Counted from the first letter of the stretch, positions 27,948 to 36,923 are shown. The stretch: 64,000 bases of DNA from Pedobacter ghigonis (GCF_903166585.1 NZ_CAESCM010000012.1:117094-181093), one strand, 5' to 3'. Numbers and translations: made by a program. The notes: generated from the sequence alone by a model not told the origin.

Positions 27948-29105
27948 ATGAAAAGAAAATTAAGAATGGGCATGATAGGCGGTGGAAAAGACGCCTTTAT
28001 CGGTGCCGTACACCGTTTGGCCGCTAACATGGATGGCCTTATTGAATTATCTGCAGGAGCTTTAAGTATTAACCCCGAAGTTGGTTATGAATCAGGAAAG
28101 CTTCTTTTCCTTCCTGATAACCGGATTTACACCAGTTATGAAGAAATGCTGACAAAAGAAAGTGAATTGCCAGCAGATGAAAGAATTGACTTTGTAACCA
28201 TTGTTACGCCAAATTTTGCCCACTTTGCACCAGCAATGATGGCATTGGATAAAGGTTTCAATGTAGTAATAGAAAAACCAATGACTTTAACTTTAGACGA
28301 AGCTAAACAGCTACAGGCTAAAGTAGAAGAAACCGGCCTAACCCTTTGTTTAACCCACACTTACTCGGGCTACCCAATGGTTAAGCAGGCCAAGCAAATG
28401 GTAAGCGAAGGCGAACTGGGTGCTATCCGTAAAATTGTGGTAGAATATCCGCAAGGTTGGTTAAGTACACTTTCAGAGCGCGAAGGCAATGCACAGGCAG
28501 CCTGGCGTACCGATCCATCTAAAACCGGAAAAAGCGGTTCAATGGGCGATATTGGTACACACGCAGCACACCTTGCTGAATACATTTCAGGATTAAAAAT
28601 CGCTAAAATTTGTGCCGATTTAAACATTGTTGTAACTGGAAGGGCTATTGATGATGATGGTAACGTATTGTTGAAATTTGATAACGGAGCTAACGGCGTA
28701 TTGGTGGCTTCGCAAATTGCCGCAGGTGAAGAAAATGCATTAAAAATTAGGGTATATGGCGAAAAAGGTGGTTTAGAATGGCACCAAATGGAACCAAACA
28801 CCTTAATTGTAAGATGGTTAAACGCACCTGCTCAGATTTACAGAACGGGTAACGGCTATATGGGTAGTTTTGCAAAACACAATACCCGTACACCAGGCGG
28901 TCACCCTGAAGGCTATTTAGAAGCATTTGCTAACATTTATAGAAACTTTGCGCTTACCGTAGATGCAAAATTAAATAATGAGCAACCTACCGCAGAAATG
29001 CTTGATTTTCCAGGTACCCAAGATGGTATAAGAGGAATGGCATTTATCGAAAATGTGGTGGCTTCAAGCCAATCAGATCAAAAATGGTTAGACTATAAAC
29101 TATAA
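27948..29105 (+). CDS. Gfo/Idh/MocA-family oxidoreductase (cytoplasmic)
   Basis: 385 residues with no signal peptide. The N-terminal Rossmann fold starts LRMGMIGGGKDAFIGAVHR; the family motif EKP is in VVIEKPMTL; the C-terminal domain includes GDIGTHAAHLAEYISG with the usual His. It forms a tight pair with the TIM-barrel gene 9 nt downstream, like the ThuB/ThuA-type pairs that handle 3-keto-disaccharides. It may reduce a 3-keto-sugar to the free sugar, or oxidise a glycoside with NAD(P) (inference). The family is certain, the substrate is not. Confidence 0.9.
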   Translation: MKRKLRMGMIGGGKDAFIGAVHRLAANMDGLIELSAGALSINPEVGYESGKLLFLPDNRIYTSYEEMLTKESELPADERIDFVTIVTPNFAHFAPAMMALDKGFNVVIEKPMTLTLDEAKQLQAKVEETGLTLCLTHTYSGYPMVKQAKQMVSEGELGAIRKIVVEYPQGWLSTLSEREGNAQAAWRTDPSKTGKSGSMGDIGTHAAHLAEYISGLKIAKICADLNIVVTGRAIDDDGNVLLKFDNGANGVLVASQIAAGEENALKIRVYGEKGGLEWHQMEPNTLIVRWLNAPAQIYRTGNGYMGSFAKHNTRTPGGHPEGYLEAFANIYRNFALTVDAKLNNEQPTAEMLDFPGTQDGIRGMAFIENVVASSQSDQKWLDYKL

Positions 29106-29114
29106 CAATCCGGC

Positions 29115-30167
29115 ATGACAACGATAAAAGGACCCGCTGTATTTTTAGCGCAGTTTATAAGCGATGAAGCACCATTTAACACACTTGATAACATTTGCAA
29201 ATGGGCTGCTGACTTAGGCTTTAAAGGTATTCAGATGCCAACACTGGATGCACGCTTTATTGATCTTAAACAAGCAGCTGAGAGCAAAACCTATGCTGAT
29301 GAGTTAAAAGGTAAAATTGCAGCTCACGGTTTAGAGATAACAGAGCTATCAACACACTTACAAGGTCAGCTGGTTGCAGTTCACCCTGCTTACGATGACC
29401 TGTTTGATGCCTTTGCACCAAAAGAAGTACACAAAAACCCAAAAGCACGGACTGAGTGGGCGGTGCAACAGATGAAATATGCGGCCAAAGCATCGCAGAA
29501 CCTGGGCTTAAATGCCCATGCTACCTTTAGCGGTTCGTTGTTATGGCAATATTTTCACCCCTGGCCACAACGCCCGGCAGGTTTGGTAGAAGAAGGTTTT
29601 GCCGAACTGGCCAAACGCTGGACACCAATTTTGAACGAATTTGACCAGTGCGGTGTAGATGTATGCTACGAAATACACCCTGGCGAAGATTTATTCGATG
29701 GAGAAACTTACGAAATGTTCCTTGCGGCGGTAAACAATCACCCAAGGGCATGCTTATTGTATGATCCATCACACTTTGTGTTACAGCAGTTAGATTACAT
29801 CCAGTACATTGATTTTTACCACGAGAGAATTAAAGCCTTTCATGTTAAGGATGCAGAATTTAATCCAACGGGTAAACAAGGTACTTTTGGCGGTTACCAA
29901 AGCTGGGCAAATCGTGCCGGCCGTTACCGTTCTCCTGGCGATGGACAGGTAGATTTTAAAACCATCTTCAGTAAACTGGCTCAATACGATTTTAAAGGTT
30001 GGGCCGTTATGGAGTGGGAATGCTGCATTAAAAATCAGCAGGATGGTGCACGCGAAGGTGCCGATTTTATTAAAAAGAACATTATCAACGTAACCGATAA
30101 AGCATTCGACGATTTTGCTGCATCGGGAAGTGACAGTGCTTTCAATAAAAAAATATTAGGACTATAA
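29115..30167 (+). CDS. Sugar phosphate isomerase/epimerase-family TIM barrel (cytoplasmic)
   Basis: 350 residues, no signal peptide. A xylose-isomerase-like barrel: VCYEIHPGEDLFDG, LLYDPSHFVLQQLDY, KAFHVKDAEFNPTGKQG and WAVMEWECC supply the Glu, Asp, His and Glu metal ligands. It is longer than, and distinct from, the three Tat-type TIM barrels of the cluster. The pairing with a Gfo/Idh/MocA gene 9 nt upstream suggests consecutive steps on the same cytoplasmic keto-sugar intermediate. Exact reaction unknown. Confidence 0.87.
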   Translation: MTTIKGPAVFLAQFISDEAPFNTLDNICKWAADLGFKGIQMPTLDARFIDLKQAAESKTYADELKGKIAAHGLEITELSTHLQGQLVAVHPAYDDLFDAFAPKEVHKNPKARTEWAVQQMKYAAKASQNLGLNAHATFSGSLLWQYFHPWPQRPAGLVEEGFAELAKRWTPILNEFDQCGVDVCYEIHPGEDLFDGETYEMFLAAVNNHPRACLLYDPSHFVLQQLDYIQYIDFYHERIKAFHVKDAEFNPTGKQGTFGGYQSWANRAGRYRSPGDGQVDFKTIFSKLAQYDFKGWAVMEWECCIKNQQDGAREGADFIKKNIINVTDKAFDDFAASGSDSAFNKKILGL

Positions 30168-30258
30168 GATTAGCAATATACCATAGAACCAGCATAAGCA
30201 AAACAAGACAATTACCGCTTGTGCAGGTTCAAATAAGAATAAAAACAATAAACACACA

Positions 30259-30642
30259 ATGAAAAAAACATTTTTAATTTTAGGCGCTGTAGTCATTTTT
30301 ATGGCGTCTTTCACGAAAGCAGATTTAGCGAAAGAGAAAAGTGCAGTTGCAACAGCAACAATGGCAAACCATGCCTTTCAATCAAACCCAGGTGAAAAAC
30401 TGATCAACAAAAACGATTGTTTAGGCTGCCACAACAAAACCAATAAAATTATTGGCCCTGCTTATGTAGATATTGCAAAAAAATATCCGGCTACCGAGAA
30501 AAACATTAACATGTTAGCCGACAAAATTATTAAAGGTGGTACCGGAGTTTGGGGCAACATGCCGATGACTGCTCATGCTACGCTTAAAAAAGACGATGCA
30601 AAATTAATGGTAAAATATATTTTGTCTCTGAAAAAGAAATAA
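30259..30642 (+). CDS. Class I cytochrome c
   Basis: 127 residues with an N-terminal signal (about 1-20). A single haem site CLGCH places the cysteines at 54 and 57 and the axial His at 58; Met101 or Met103 in GNMPMTAH is the likely sixth ligand. The core resembles small cytochrome c551/552 proteins (GPAYVDIAKKY, KIIKGGTGVWG). Its place in the cluster makes it the natural electron acceptor of the GMC dehydrogenase (inference). Periplasmic. Confidence 0.92.
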   Translation: MKKTFLILGAVVIFMASFTKADLAKEKSAVATATMANHAFQSNPGEKLINKNDCLGCHNKTNKIIGPAYVDIAKKYPATEKNINMLADKIIKGGTGVWGNMPMTAHATLKKDDAKLMVKYILSLKKK

Positions 30643-30674
30643 TTTAACCTCATTAGCAAATCGATTTACCTCAT

Positions 30675-32132
30675 ATGAAAACAGAGCAAGAAAATAAAAC
30701 CACGAGTAACCGTCGTGATTTTATTAAAACAACAGCTATCGCTGCTGCTGCATTTATGATCGTTCCGCGCCACGTTTTGGGCGGTCCGGGGTATTTGGCA
30801 CCAAGCGACCGCTTACTGGTTGCCGGTATCGGTGTTGGCGGAAAAGGCCAAAGCGATTTAGATATGTTCTACAAAAGCGGAAAAGCAGATATCGCTTTTC
30901 TTTGTGATGTAGACGATCGCCGCGCTGCCAACAGTGTTAAGGCTTTCCCAAAAGCCAAATACTATAAAGACTGGCGCGAAATGCTGGATAAGGAGCATAA
31001 AAACTTCGATGCTGTCTCTGTTTCCACTCCCGACCATAACCATGCAATTCAGGCATTGGCAGCCATGCAACTGGGTAAACATGTGTATGTTCAGAAACCA
31101 TTAACACACGATATTTACGAGGCCCGCATTTTAACTGCAGCTTCGAAAAAGTATAAGGTAGTTACGCAAATGGGTAATCAGGGAGCATCAAACGATGGTC
31201 CGCGCCAAATGAAAGAATGGTACGAAGCCGGTTTAATTGGCGATGTACATACCGTTTATGCCTGGACCAACCGTCCGGTGTGGCCTCAGGGTATTCCATG
31301 GCCAAGCCAAAAGGCAGAAATTCCGAAAGAATTAGACTGGAATTTATGGTTGGGCACTGCCCCTGAAAAAGATTTTGTTGATAAACTGGTTCCTTTCAAC
31401 TGGCGTGGCTGGTGGGATTACGGAACAGGTGCATTGGGCGATATGGGTTGTCACTTAATCGAAGCTCCTTTTAGCGTACTGAATTTAAAATACGCCAAAG
31501 AAGTTGAGGCTAGTGTAGGCTCTGTATATGTTGATGAGTTTAAACGCGGCTATTTCCCTGAAAGTTGCCCGCCATCAAGCCATGTTACCTTAAAATTCCC
31601 TAAAACCGACAAAACAATAGGCGATGTAACCTTGCATTGGATGGACGGCGGTATACAACCCGAACGCCCTGAAGAATTAGAAGCAAACGAAACTTTTGGC
31701 GATGGTGGTAATGGTACTTTATTTATCGGTACCAAAGGTAAAATGATGTCCGAAACCTATAGTGCTAATCCGAAATTATTGCCTTTAAGCAGAAATAAGG
31801 ATATTAAAGTCGCACCTAAGTATGCACGTGTACCTAACGGTGCTAACGGCCACTATAAACAATGGGTAGAGGCAGCTATTGCAGGCTACGGCAAGCAGGA
31901 AGTAAGTTCTCCTTTCGAAATTGCCGGTCCGTTAACCGAAGCACTGTTGATGGCCAACCTGGCAATCAGAAGTTTCGATATTCAGAAAACCGTAAATGGT
32001 AAAGTTACTTACCCGGGCAGATACACGAAAATGCTTTGGGATAACAACAACATGAAAGTAACCAACTTTGATGAAGCAAACCAGTTTGTAAAACGCGAAT
32101 ACCGCAAAGGCTGGAATAATTTAACACTTTAA
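30675..32132 (+). CDS. Tat-exported Gfo/Idh/MocA-family oxidoreductase
   Basis: 485 residues. NRRDFIKTTAIAAAAFM is a twin-arginine signal. A Rossmann domain follows (VAGIGVGGKGQSDLDMF), then VSVSTPDHNHAIQALAAM, VYVQKPLTHDIYEAR and a long C-terminal domain with GDMGCHLIEAPF. Exported members keep a tightly bound NAD and can perform oxidation, elimination and reduction in one cycle, as in GH109 and in the exported 3-keto-glycoside enzymes of Bacteroides. Here it probably oxidises or cleaves a glycoside in the periplasm (inference). The DUF1080 gene follows 53 nt later. Confidence 0.9.
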   Translation: MKTEQENKTTSNRRDFIKTTAIAAAAFMIVPRHVLGGPGYLAPSDRLLVAGIGVGGKGQSDLDMFYKSGKADIAFLCDVDDRRAANSVKAFPKAKYYKDWREMLDKEHKNFDAVSVSTPDHNHAIQALAAMQLGKHVYVQKPLTHDIYEARILTAASKKYKVVTQMGNQGASNDGPRQMKEWYEAGLIGDVHTVYAWTNRPVWPQGIPWPSQKAEIPKELDWNLWLGTAPEKDFVDKLVPFNWRGWWDYGTGALGDMGCHLIEAPFSVLNLKYAKEVEASVGSVYVDEFKRGYFPESCPPSSHVTLKFPKTDKTIGDVTLHWMDGGIQPERPEELEANETFGDGGNGTLFIGTKGKMMSETYSANPKLLPLSRNKDIKVAPKYARVPNGANGHYKQWVEAAIAGYGKQEVSSPFEIAGPLTEALLMANLAIRSFDIQKTVNGKVTYPGRYTKMLWDNNNMKVTNFDEANQFVKREYRKGWNNLTL

Positions 32133-32139
32133 TAATCAC

Positions 32140-32172
32140 AAACCCCATAGGTTTTTAAAACCTGTGAGGTTT
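32140..32172. repeat. 33-nt palindrome, copy 2
   Basis: 15-nt arms around TTA, with two imperfect pairs. It is the most diverged of the three copies and lies between the exported Gfo gene and the DUF1080 gene. Confidence 0.7.
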
Positions 32173-32185
32173 AATTAAAAATAAC

Positions 32186-32866
32186 ATGAAAAAAATCTTT
32201 CTTTCTGCTTGCATCTTATTAGCAGTTACACAAATATCAAAAGCTCAAAAAGGCTTTAAACCATTGTTTGATGGTAAAACTACCACTGGCTGGCACACCT
32301 ATAACAAAACAACTGTAGGTAGCGCATGGCAGGTACAAGACGGTGCACTGCATTTAGATTTAGCGACCAAAGGAAAAGATGGTGGCGGCGACTTAGTTAC
32401 CGACAAAGAATATGGCGATTACCATTTAAAATATGAGTGGAAAGTTGCACCAAAAGCTAACAGCGGACTTATCTTTTATGTACACGAAGAGCCTAAATAC
32501 CATGCAACTTATTCAACAGGTTTAGAAATGCAGGTAATTGATAACGATGGCCACCCTGATGGCAAAATTACCAAACACCGTGCAGGCGATTTGTACGATC
32601 TTGTTAAAAGTTCTTCAGAGCCTGTAAAAGCAGTTGGAGAATGGAATAAAGCTGAAATTATTAGCAAAAAGGGTAAATTAACCTTAATATTAAACGGTGT
32701 TGAAGTGGTTAAAACCACCCTTTGGGATGATAACTGGAAAAACCTTGTAGCAGGCAGTAAATTTGCTACCTGGGAAAACTGGGGTACTTTTAAAACCGGT
32801 AAAATTGCTTTGCAAGATCACGGCGATGAAGTTTGGTACAAAAACATCTCTATAAAAGAGCTTTAA
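32186..32866 (+). CDS. DUF1080 protein, 3-keto-glycoside hydrolase candidate
   Basis: 226 residues; the signal peptide ends near SKAQ. The single domain is a concanavalin-like jellyroll of the DUF1080 family: FKPLFDGKTTTGWHTY, SAWQVQDGALHLD, GDYHLKYEWKVAPKANSGL and the final strand VWYKNISIKEL. Some members of this family are 3-keto-disaccharide or 3-keto-glucoside hydrolases (family knowledge). Its position beside a GMC dehydrogenase, an exported Gfo enzyme and TIM-barrel candidate lyases supports that role. Periplasmic. Confidence 0.88.
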   Translation: MKKIFLSACILLAVTQISKAQKGFKPLFDGKTTTGWHTYNKTTVGSAWQVQDGALHLDLATKGKDGGGDLVTDKEYGDYHLKYEWKVAPKANSGLIFYVHEEPKYHATYSTGLEMQVIDNDGHPDGKITKHRAGDLYDLVKSSSEPVKAVGEWNKAEIISKKGKLTLILNGVEVVKTTLWDDNWKNLVAGSKFATWENWGTFKTGKIALQDHGDEVWYKNISIKEL

Positions 32867-32881
32867 ATAAGGAAAATGTAG

Positions 32882-32919
32882 GAGGGAAAATGTATGATGT
32901 GAATTATACATTTTCCCTC
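32882..32919 (+). terminator. Perfect hairpin after the DUF1080 gene
   Basis: Two 14-nt arms, GAGGGAAAATGTAT and ATACATTTTCCCTC, pair perfectly around a 10-nt loop. The arms hold A/T tracts instead of a separate U-run. Likely a terminator or mRNA end, splitting the permease and downstream genes from the upstream part. Confidence 0.65.
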
Positions 32920-33019
32920 TTAACAAATCCAGTTAAAATATTATAAACAGTAAGATGTGTTTTAGGAAACCTTTCCATTATCCGTCTTACCTCAACCATT
33001 TTACACAATTACTGACCAA

Positions 33020-34261
33020 ATGAATAACACTACTCGCTTTAAACTCTCTGCCATGATGTTCCTGGAATTTTTTATCTGGGGCGCCTGGTTTGTTACCCTG
33101 GGTACTTTCTTAGGAAATAATTTAAAGGCTACTGGTGCCGAAACCGGAGCTGTATTTTCTACTCAATCATGGGGTGCTATCATTGCCCCTTTTATTGTTG
33201 GTTTAATTGCCGACAGATATTTTAACGCTGAGCGTATTTTAGGCGTTTTACACATTGTCGGTGCTATATTAATGTACCAGATGTACAACGCAACCGATGT
33301 GAGTGTATTCTATCCTTACGTTTTGGGTTACATGATTCTTTTCATGCCTACCCTGGCCCTGGTAAACTCTGTTTCATTTAATCAAATGAACGATCCGGAG
33401 AAAGAATTTTCTTCTATCCGTATCTGGGGAACCATTGGCTGGATTGCCGCTGGCTTATTAATCAGTTACTTTTTCCACTGGGATTCGAAAGAAGGTACCG
33501 AAGCTGGTTTATTGAAAAACACTTTCCTCATGGCAGGAATTGTTTCTTTAGTACTAGGATTATTCAGTTTCACTTTGCCTAAAACGCCACCAAAAGTTTC
33601 ATCTGACGAGAAAGTCACCATTTCTGACGTATTGGGCCTTGATGCCTTAAAACTATTAAAAGACAGAAACTTCCTGATTTTCTTTATCTCGTCTATCTTA
33701 ATTTGTATTCCACTGGCATTCTACTACCAGAATGCAAATCCATTCCTTTCTAATATTGGGGTTGATAATCCAACGGGTAAAATGACTATTGGTCAGGCTT
33801 CAGAAGTGCTCTTCCTATTATTTATACCTGTATTTTTTAAACGTTTCGGCTTTAAAATGACCATTTTGGTGGGTATGTTGGCCTGGGCAGTACGTTATGC
33901 CCTGTTTGCTTACGGAAATGCTGGAGAATTAAGCTTCATGTTAATTTTAGGTATCGCTTTACACGGGGTATGTTACGATTTCTTCTTTGTGTCTGGTCAG
34001 ATTTATACCAACTCTAAAGCTGGCGAAAGATTTAAAAGTTCAGCACAGGGCTTAATCACTTTGGCTACTTACGGTGTGGGTATGTTAATCGGTTTCGCAG
34101 TTGCAGGAAAAATATCTGATGCCTATAAAGCAGTAGATGGTACTATGGACTGGAAAATGATCTGGATCATTCCTGCAGGTATTGCGTTGGTGGTATTTTT
34201 GCTTTTCGCATTGATATTTAACGATAAAACCAAATCAGAAGTAGAAGCTAAAACTGTTTAA
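33020..34261 (+). CDS. MFS permease, NupG-like (nucleoside:H+ symporter family)
   Basis: 413 residues and about 12 membrane helices. MFLEFFIWGAWFVTLGTFL at the N-terminus, FVGLIADRYF-like IVGLIADRYFNAERILG, IRIWGTIGWIAAGLLIS and QIYTNSKAGERFKSSAQG are signatures of the NupG/XapB branch. In Bacteroidota, many such permeases lie in sugar-catabolism clusters, not with nucleoside genes. Here it would move a sugar or keto-sugar from periplasm to cytoplasm (inference). The Hyi-like gene starts 1 nt after its stop, so the two are translationally linked. Confidence 0.88.
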   Translation: MNNTTRFKLSAMMFLEFFIWGAWFVTLGTFLGNNLKATGAETGAVFSTQSWGAIIAPFIVGLIADRYFNAERILGVLHIVGAILMYQMYNATDVSVFYPYVLGYMILFMPTLALVNSVSFNQMNDPEKEFSSIRIWGTIGWIAAGLLISYFFHWDSKEGTEAGLLKNTFLMAGIVSLVLGLFSFTLPKTPPKVSSDEKVTISDVLGLDALKLLKDRNFLIFFISSILICIPLAFYYQNANPFLSNIGVDNPTGKMTIGQASEVLFLLFIPVFFKRFGFKMTILVGMLAWAVRYALFAYGNAGELSFMLILGIALHGVCYDFFFVSGQIYTNSKAGERFKSSAQGLITLATYGVGMLIGFAVAGKISDAYKAVDGTMDWKMIWIIPAGIALVVFLLFALIFNDKTKSEVEAKTV

Positions 34262-34262
34262 T

Positions 34263-35153
34263 ATGGCCTCAAACATCAATAGGAGAAATGCATTAAAGAA
34301 CATCGTTGCAGGTACTGCTGCAGTAGGTGTTTCTTCAGGACTATCAGCCCTTGCAATGGATAAATCAGAATCAAACGAGCCGCTAAGGCTAAAAGGAAAT
34401 ATTAACCATGCGGTATGTCGCTGGTGTTTTAGTAGTTTCGATGTAGAAGCGCTTTGCGTTGAAGCAAAAAAAATTGGCATTAAAGGGATTGATCTGGTTG
34501 GTCCGAAAGACTGGCCTACCTTAAAAAAGCACGGTTTAGAATCCACCATGTGCAATGGTGCGGAAATTAACCTGGTTGATGGTTTTAACGATGAAAAATT
34601 TCACGAAAAGCTCATCAAAAACTATACTGAAATGATCCCGCTTGTAGCGGCAGCCGGTTATAAAAACCTGATCTGCTTTAGCGGTAACCGCCGTGGAAAA
34701 GACGATGAAACCGGATGGAACAATTGTGTAAAAGGACTTAAACAGTTAATCCCTTTGGCAGAAAAACACAATGTTGTACTGGTAATGGAACTCTTAAACA
34801 GCAAGCTAAACCATAAAGATTACCAATGCGACAGAACCTCGTGGGGTGCCGAGCTTTGCAAACGTTTAGGTTCAGAAAATTTCAAATTGCTGTACGATAT
34901 TTATCACATGCAGATTGATGAAGGTGATGTAATCAGAAACATCAGGGATTATCACCAGTACATTGCACACTACCACACCGCTGGTGTACCAGGCCGTAAT
35001 GAAATAGACGATACCCAGGAACTTTACTACCCTGCCATTATGAAAGCCATTGCCGAAACCGGCTTTAAAGGTTACGTTGCACAAGAATTTATACCTAAAC
35101 AAGCAGATAAAATAGCTTCATTGAAAAAAGCCGTTGCAATCTGCGATATTTAA
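34263..35153 (+). CDS. Hydroxypyruvate isomerase-like TIM barrel with Tat-like signal
   Basis: 296 residues. NRRNALKNIVAGTAAVGV resembles a twin-arginine signal. The barrel has INHAVCRWCFSSFDVEALC, VLVMELLNSKLNHKDYQCD, KLLYDIYHMQIDEGDV, IAHYHTAGVPGRNEID and YVAQEF, matching the Hyi family with its Glu, Asp, His and Glu ligands. Hyi interconverts hydroxypyruvate and tartronate semialdehyde, but exported members in sugar clusters probably act on keto-sugars instead. First of three TIM-barrel genes in a row (gaps of 9 and 10 nt). Confidence 0.85.
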   Translation: MASNINRRNALKNIVAGTAAVGVSSGLSALAMDKSESNEPLRLKGNINHAVCRWCFSSFDVEALCVEAKKIGIKGIDLVGPKDWPTLKKHGLESTMCNGAEINLVDGFNDEKFHEKLIKNYTEMIPLVAAAGYKNLICFSGNRRGKDDETGWNNCVKGLKQLIPLAEKHNVVLVMELLNSKLNHKDYQCDRTSWGAELCKRLGSENFKLLYDIYHMQIDEGDVIRNIRDYHQYIAHYHTAGVPGRNEIDDTQELYYPAIMKAIAETGFKGYVAQEFIPKQADKIASLKKAVAICDI

Positions 35154-35162
35154 TATTACGTT

Positions 35163-36038
35163 ATGATATCAAGAAGAAATTTTATAATAAACAGCAGTAT
35201 GGCTGCAGCCGCAGCACTTTTGGTTCCATCATTCGTTTTTGCAGCTGCCGATAAAAGAGCAGTGGGCCTGCAGCTTTACTCTTTGAGGGATGAATTACCA
35301 AAAGATGTAAAAGGAACAATTGCAAAAATTGCCAAAGCCGGTTTCAAAGAAGTAGAAACCTATGGTTTTTCTATCAAAGATCAGTTTTGGGGTTTAACAC
35401 CTGCACAATTTAAAAAACTGCTTGATGATAATGGATTAAAAGCTCCAAGTGGTCATTATGGCTTGGGCAGTTACCTAAACGATGGCAATACCACCGAGTT
35501 AAAAGCAGCAATTGCAGCAGCCAAAGTTCTTAAAAGCGAGTATGTAACCATTCCCTGGTTAGATTCAGGCATCAGAAAAAATGCTGAAGATTACAAGAAA
35601 ATTGCGGCAAGAATAAACGAAGCAGGCAAAATGTGTAAAGCAGCTGGAATCCGTTTGGCTTATCACAACCACAATTTCGAATTCGAAAAAATTGGTAATA
35701 CCACGGGTTACGAAATTTTATTAAAAGGTACCGATAAAAAATTAGTCGATTTCGAACTTGATTTGTATTGGGTGGTACGCTCTGGAAACGATCCTATAAA
35801 ACTGTTTAAAGAAAATCCGGGTCGTTTTACCATGTGGCATGTTAAAGATATGGACAAAGCCAACCCGGCTCTAAATGCTGAAGTAGGTACTGGTGCCATT
35901 AATTTCAAACCGATTTTTGCCCAGGCAAAACTTTCGGGAATGAAACATTTCTTTGTAGAGCACGAAACCAACTACAAACCAAACCCAATGGCTTCGGTTG
36001 CCGCGAGCTGCGCTTATATTAAAAAGGAAATTATTTAA
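35163..36038 (+). CDS. Tat-type sugar phosphate isomerase/epimerase-family TIM barrel, copy 2
   Basis: 291 residues; SRRNFIINSSMAAAAALL is a Tat signal. Core motifs: VGLQLYSLRDELPKDVKG, YHNHNFEFEK, VDFELDLYWVVRSGNDP, MWHVKDMDK and FFVEHET, giving the usual four metal ligands. Very similar to the next protein and related to the one at 24371. Expected to act in the periplasm on a keto-glycoside, as a lyase or isomerase (inference). Confidence 0.87.
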   Translation: MISRRNFIINSSMAAAAALLVPSFVFAAADKRAVGLQLYSLRDELPKDVKGTIAKIAKAGFKEVETYGFSIKDQFWGLTPAQFKKLLDDNGLKAPSGHYGLGSYLNDGNTTELKAAIAAAKVLKSEYVTIPWLDSGIRKNAEDYKKIAARINEAGKMCKAAGIRLAYHNHNFEFEKIGNTTGYEILLKGTDKKLVDFELDLYWVVRSGNDPIKLFKENPGRFTMWHVKDMDKANPALNAEVGTGAINFKPIFAQAKLSGMKHFFVEHETNYKPNPMASVAASCAYIKKEII

Positions 36039-36048
36039 TTTTTAAGAG

Positions 36049-36918
36049 ATGAATTCAAGAAGAACATTCTTAAAACAAGCAGGATTAGCTGCCGGAGCAG
36101 CCTTACTGATCCCCTCTTTCGCATTCGATAAACCGAAGAAAAATATTGGTTTACAACTTTATACCTTGCGCGATGAATTACCGAAAGATGTAAAAGGCGT
36201 TATCGAAAAGGTAGCACAAGCCGGATACAAAGAAGTAGAAACCTATGGTTTCTCAAACGGTAAATTCTGGGGTTTAACGCCAAAAGAATTTAAAGCCCTG
36301 TTGGATGCAAACGGCTTAAAAGCTCCAAGCGGCCACTACGGTATGGACGATTTTGTGAAAACCGGAAGAACCGATAAATTAAAAGCTGATATCGAATCAT
36401 CTGCAGCTATTGGCGGTAAATATTTTACCATTGCAGGAGCACATGTTGATACCAGCAAAGGCGCAGATGGTTTCAAAAAAACTGCCGAAAACTTTAACAA
36501 GGTTGCCGAAATTGCTAAAGCATCGGGCTTAAAATTTGCCTACCACAACCACGATTTCGAATTCAAGAAAATAGATGATATAACCGGTTACGACGTTTAT
36601 CTAAGCGAAACAGACAAAAACCTGGTTAATTTTGAATTGGACTTATACTGGGTAGTACGTTCGGGTAACGATCCGTTGGCTTTGTTTAAAAAGTATCCTG
36701 GCCGTTTCCCGATGTGGCATGTAAAGGATATGGACAAAACCAAACGAGAGTGGAATACCGAAGTTGGAAATGGATCAATTGATTTTAAAACCATTTTTGC
36801 CCAGGCTAAACTTTCGGGTATGCAGCATTTCTTTGTTGAGCACGAAACCAATTACAAACCCGATCCAATCGGTTCTATCAAAACAAGTTGCGATTACATT
36901 AAAGCGAACTTGATCTAG
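36049..36918 (+). CDS. Tat-type sugar phosphate isomerase/epimerase-family TIM barrel, copy 3
   Basis: 289 residues; SRRTFLKQAGLAAGAALL is a Tat signal. It shares long identical blocks with the preceding protein (LYTLRDELPKDVKG, SGHYGMDDF, YWVVRSGNDPL, MWHVKDMDK, FFVEHETNYKPDP), so the two arose by a tandem duplication. All four metal ligands are kept, so both copies should be active. Last gene of the cluster; a strong terminator follows. Confidence 0.87.
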   Translation: MNSRRTFLKQAGLAAGAALLIPSFAFDKPKKNIGLQLYTLRDELPKDVKGVIEKVAQAGYKEVETYGFSNGKFWGLTPKEFKALLDANGLKAPSGHYGMDDFVKTGRTDKLKADIESSAAIGGKYFTIAGAHVDTSKGADGFKKTAENFNKVAEIAKASGLKFAYHNHDFEFKKIDDITGYDVYLSETDKNLVNFELDLYWVVRSGNDPLALFKKYPGRFPMWHVKDMDKTKREWNTEVGNGSIDFKTIFAQAKLSGMQHFFVEHETNYKPDPIGSIKTSCDYIKANLI

Positions 36919-36923
36919 TTTAT

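Noticed and set aside
28370..28801. A 143-codon minus-strand frame opposite the Gfo/Idh gene
   Set aside because: The plus-strand gene is a clear family member; the reverse frame has no signal or domain.
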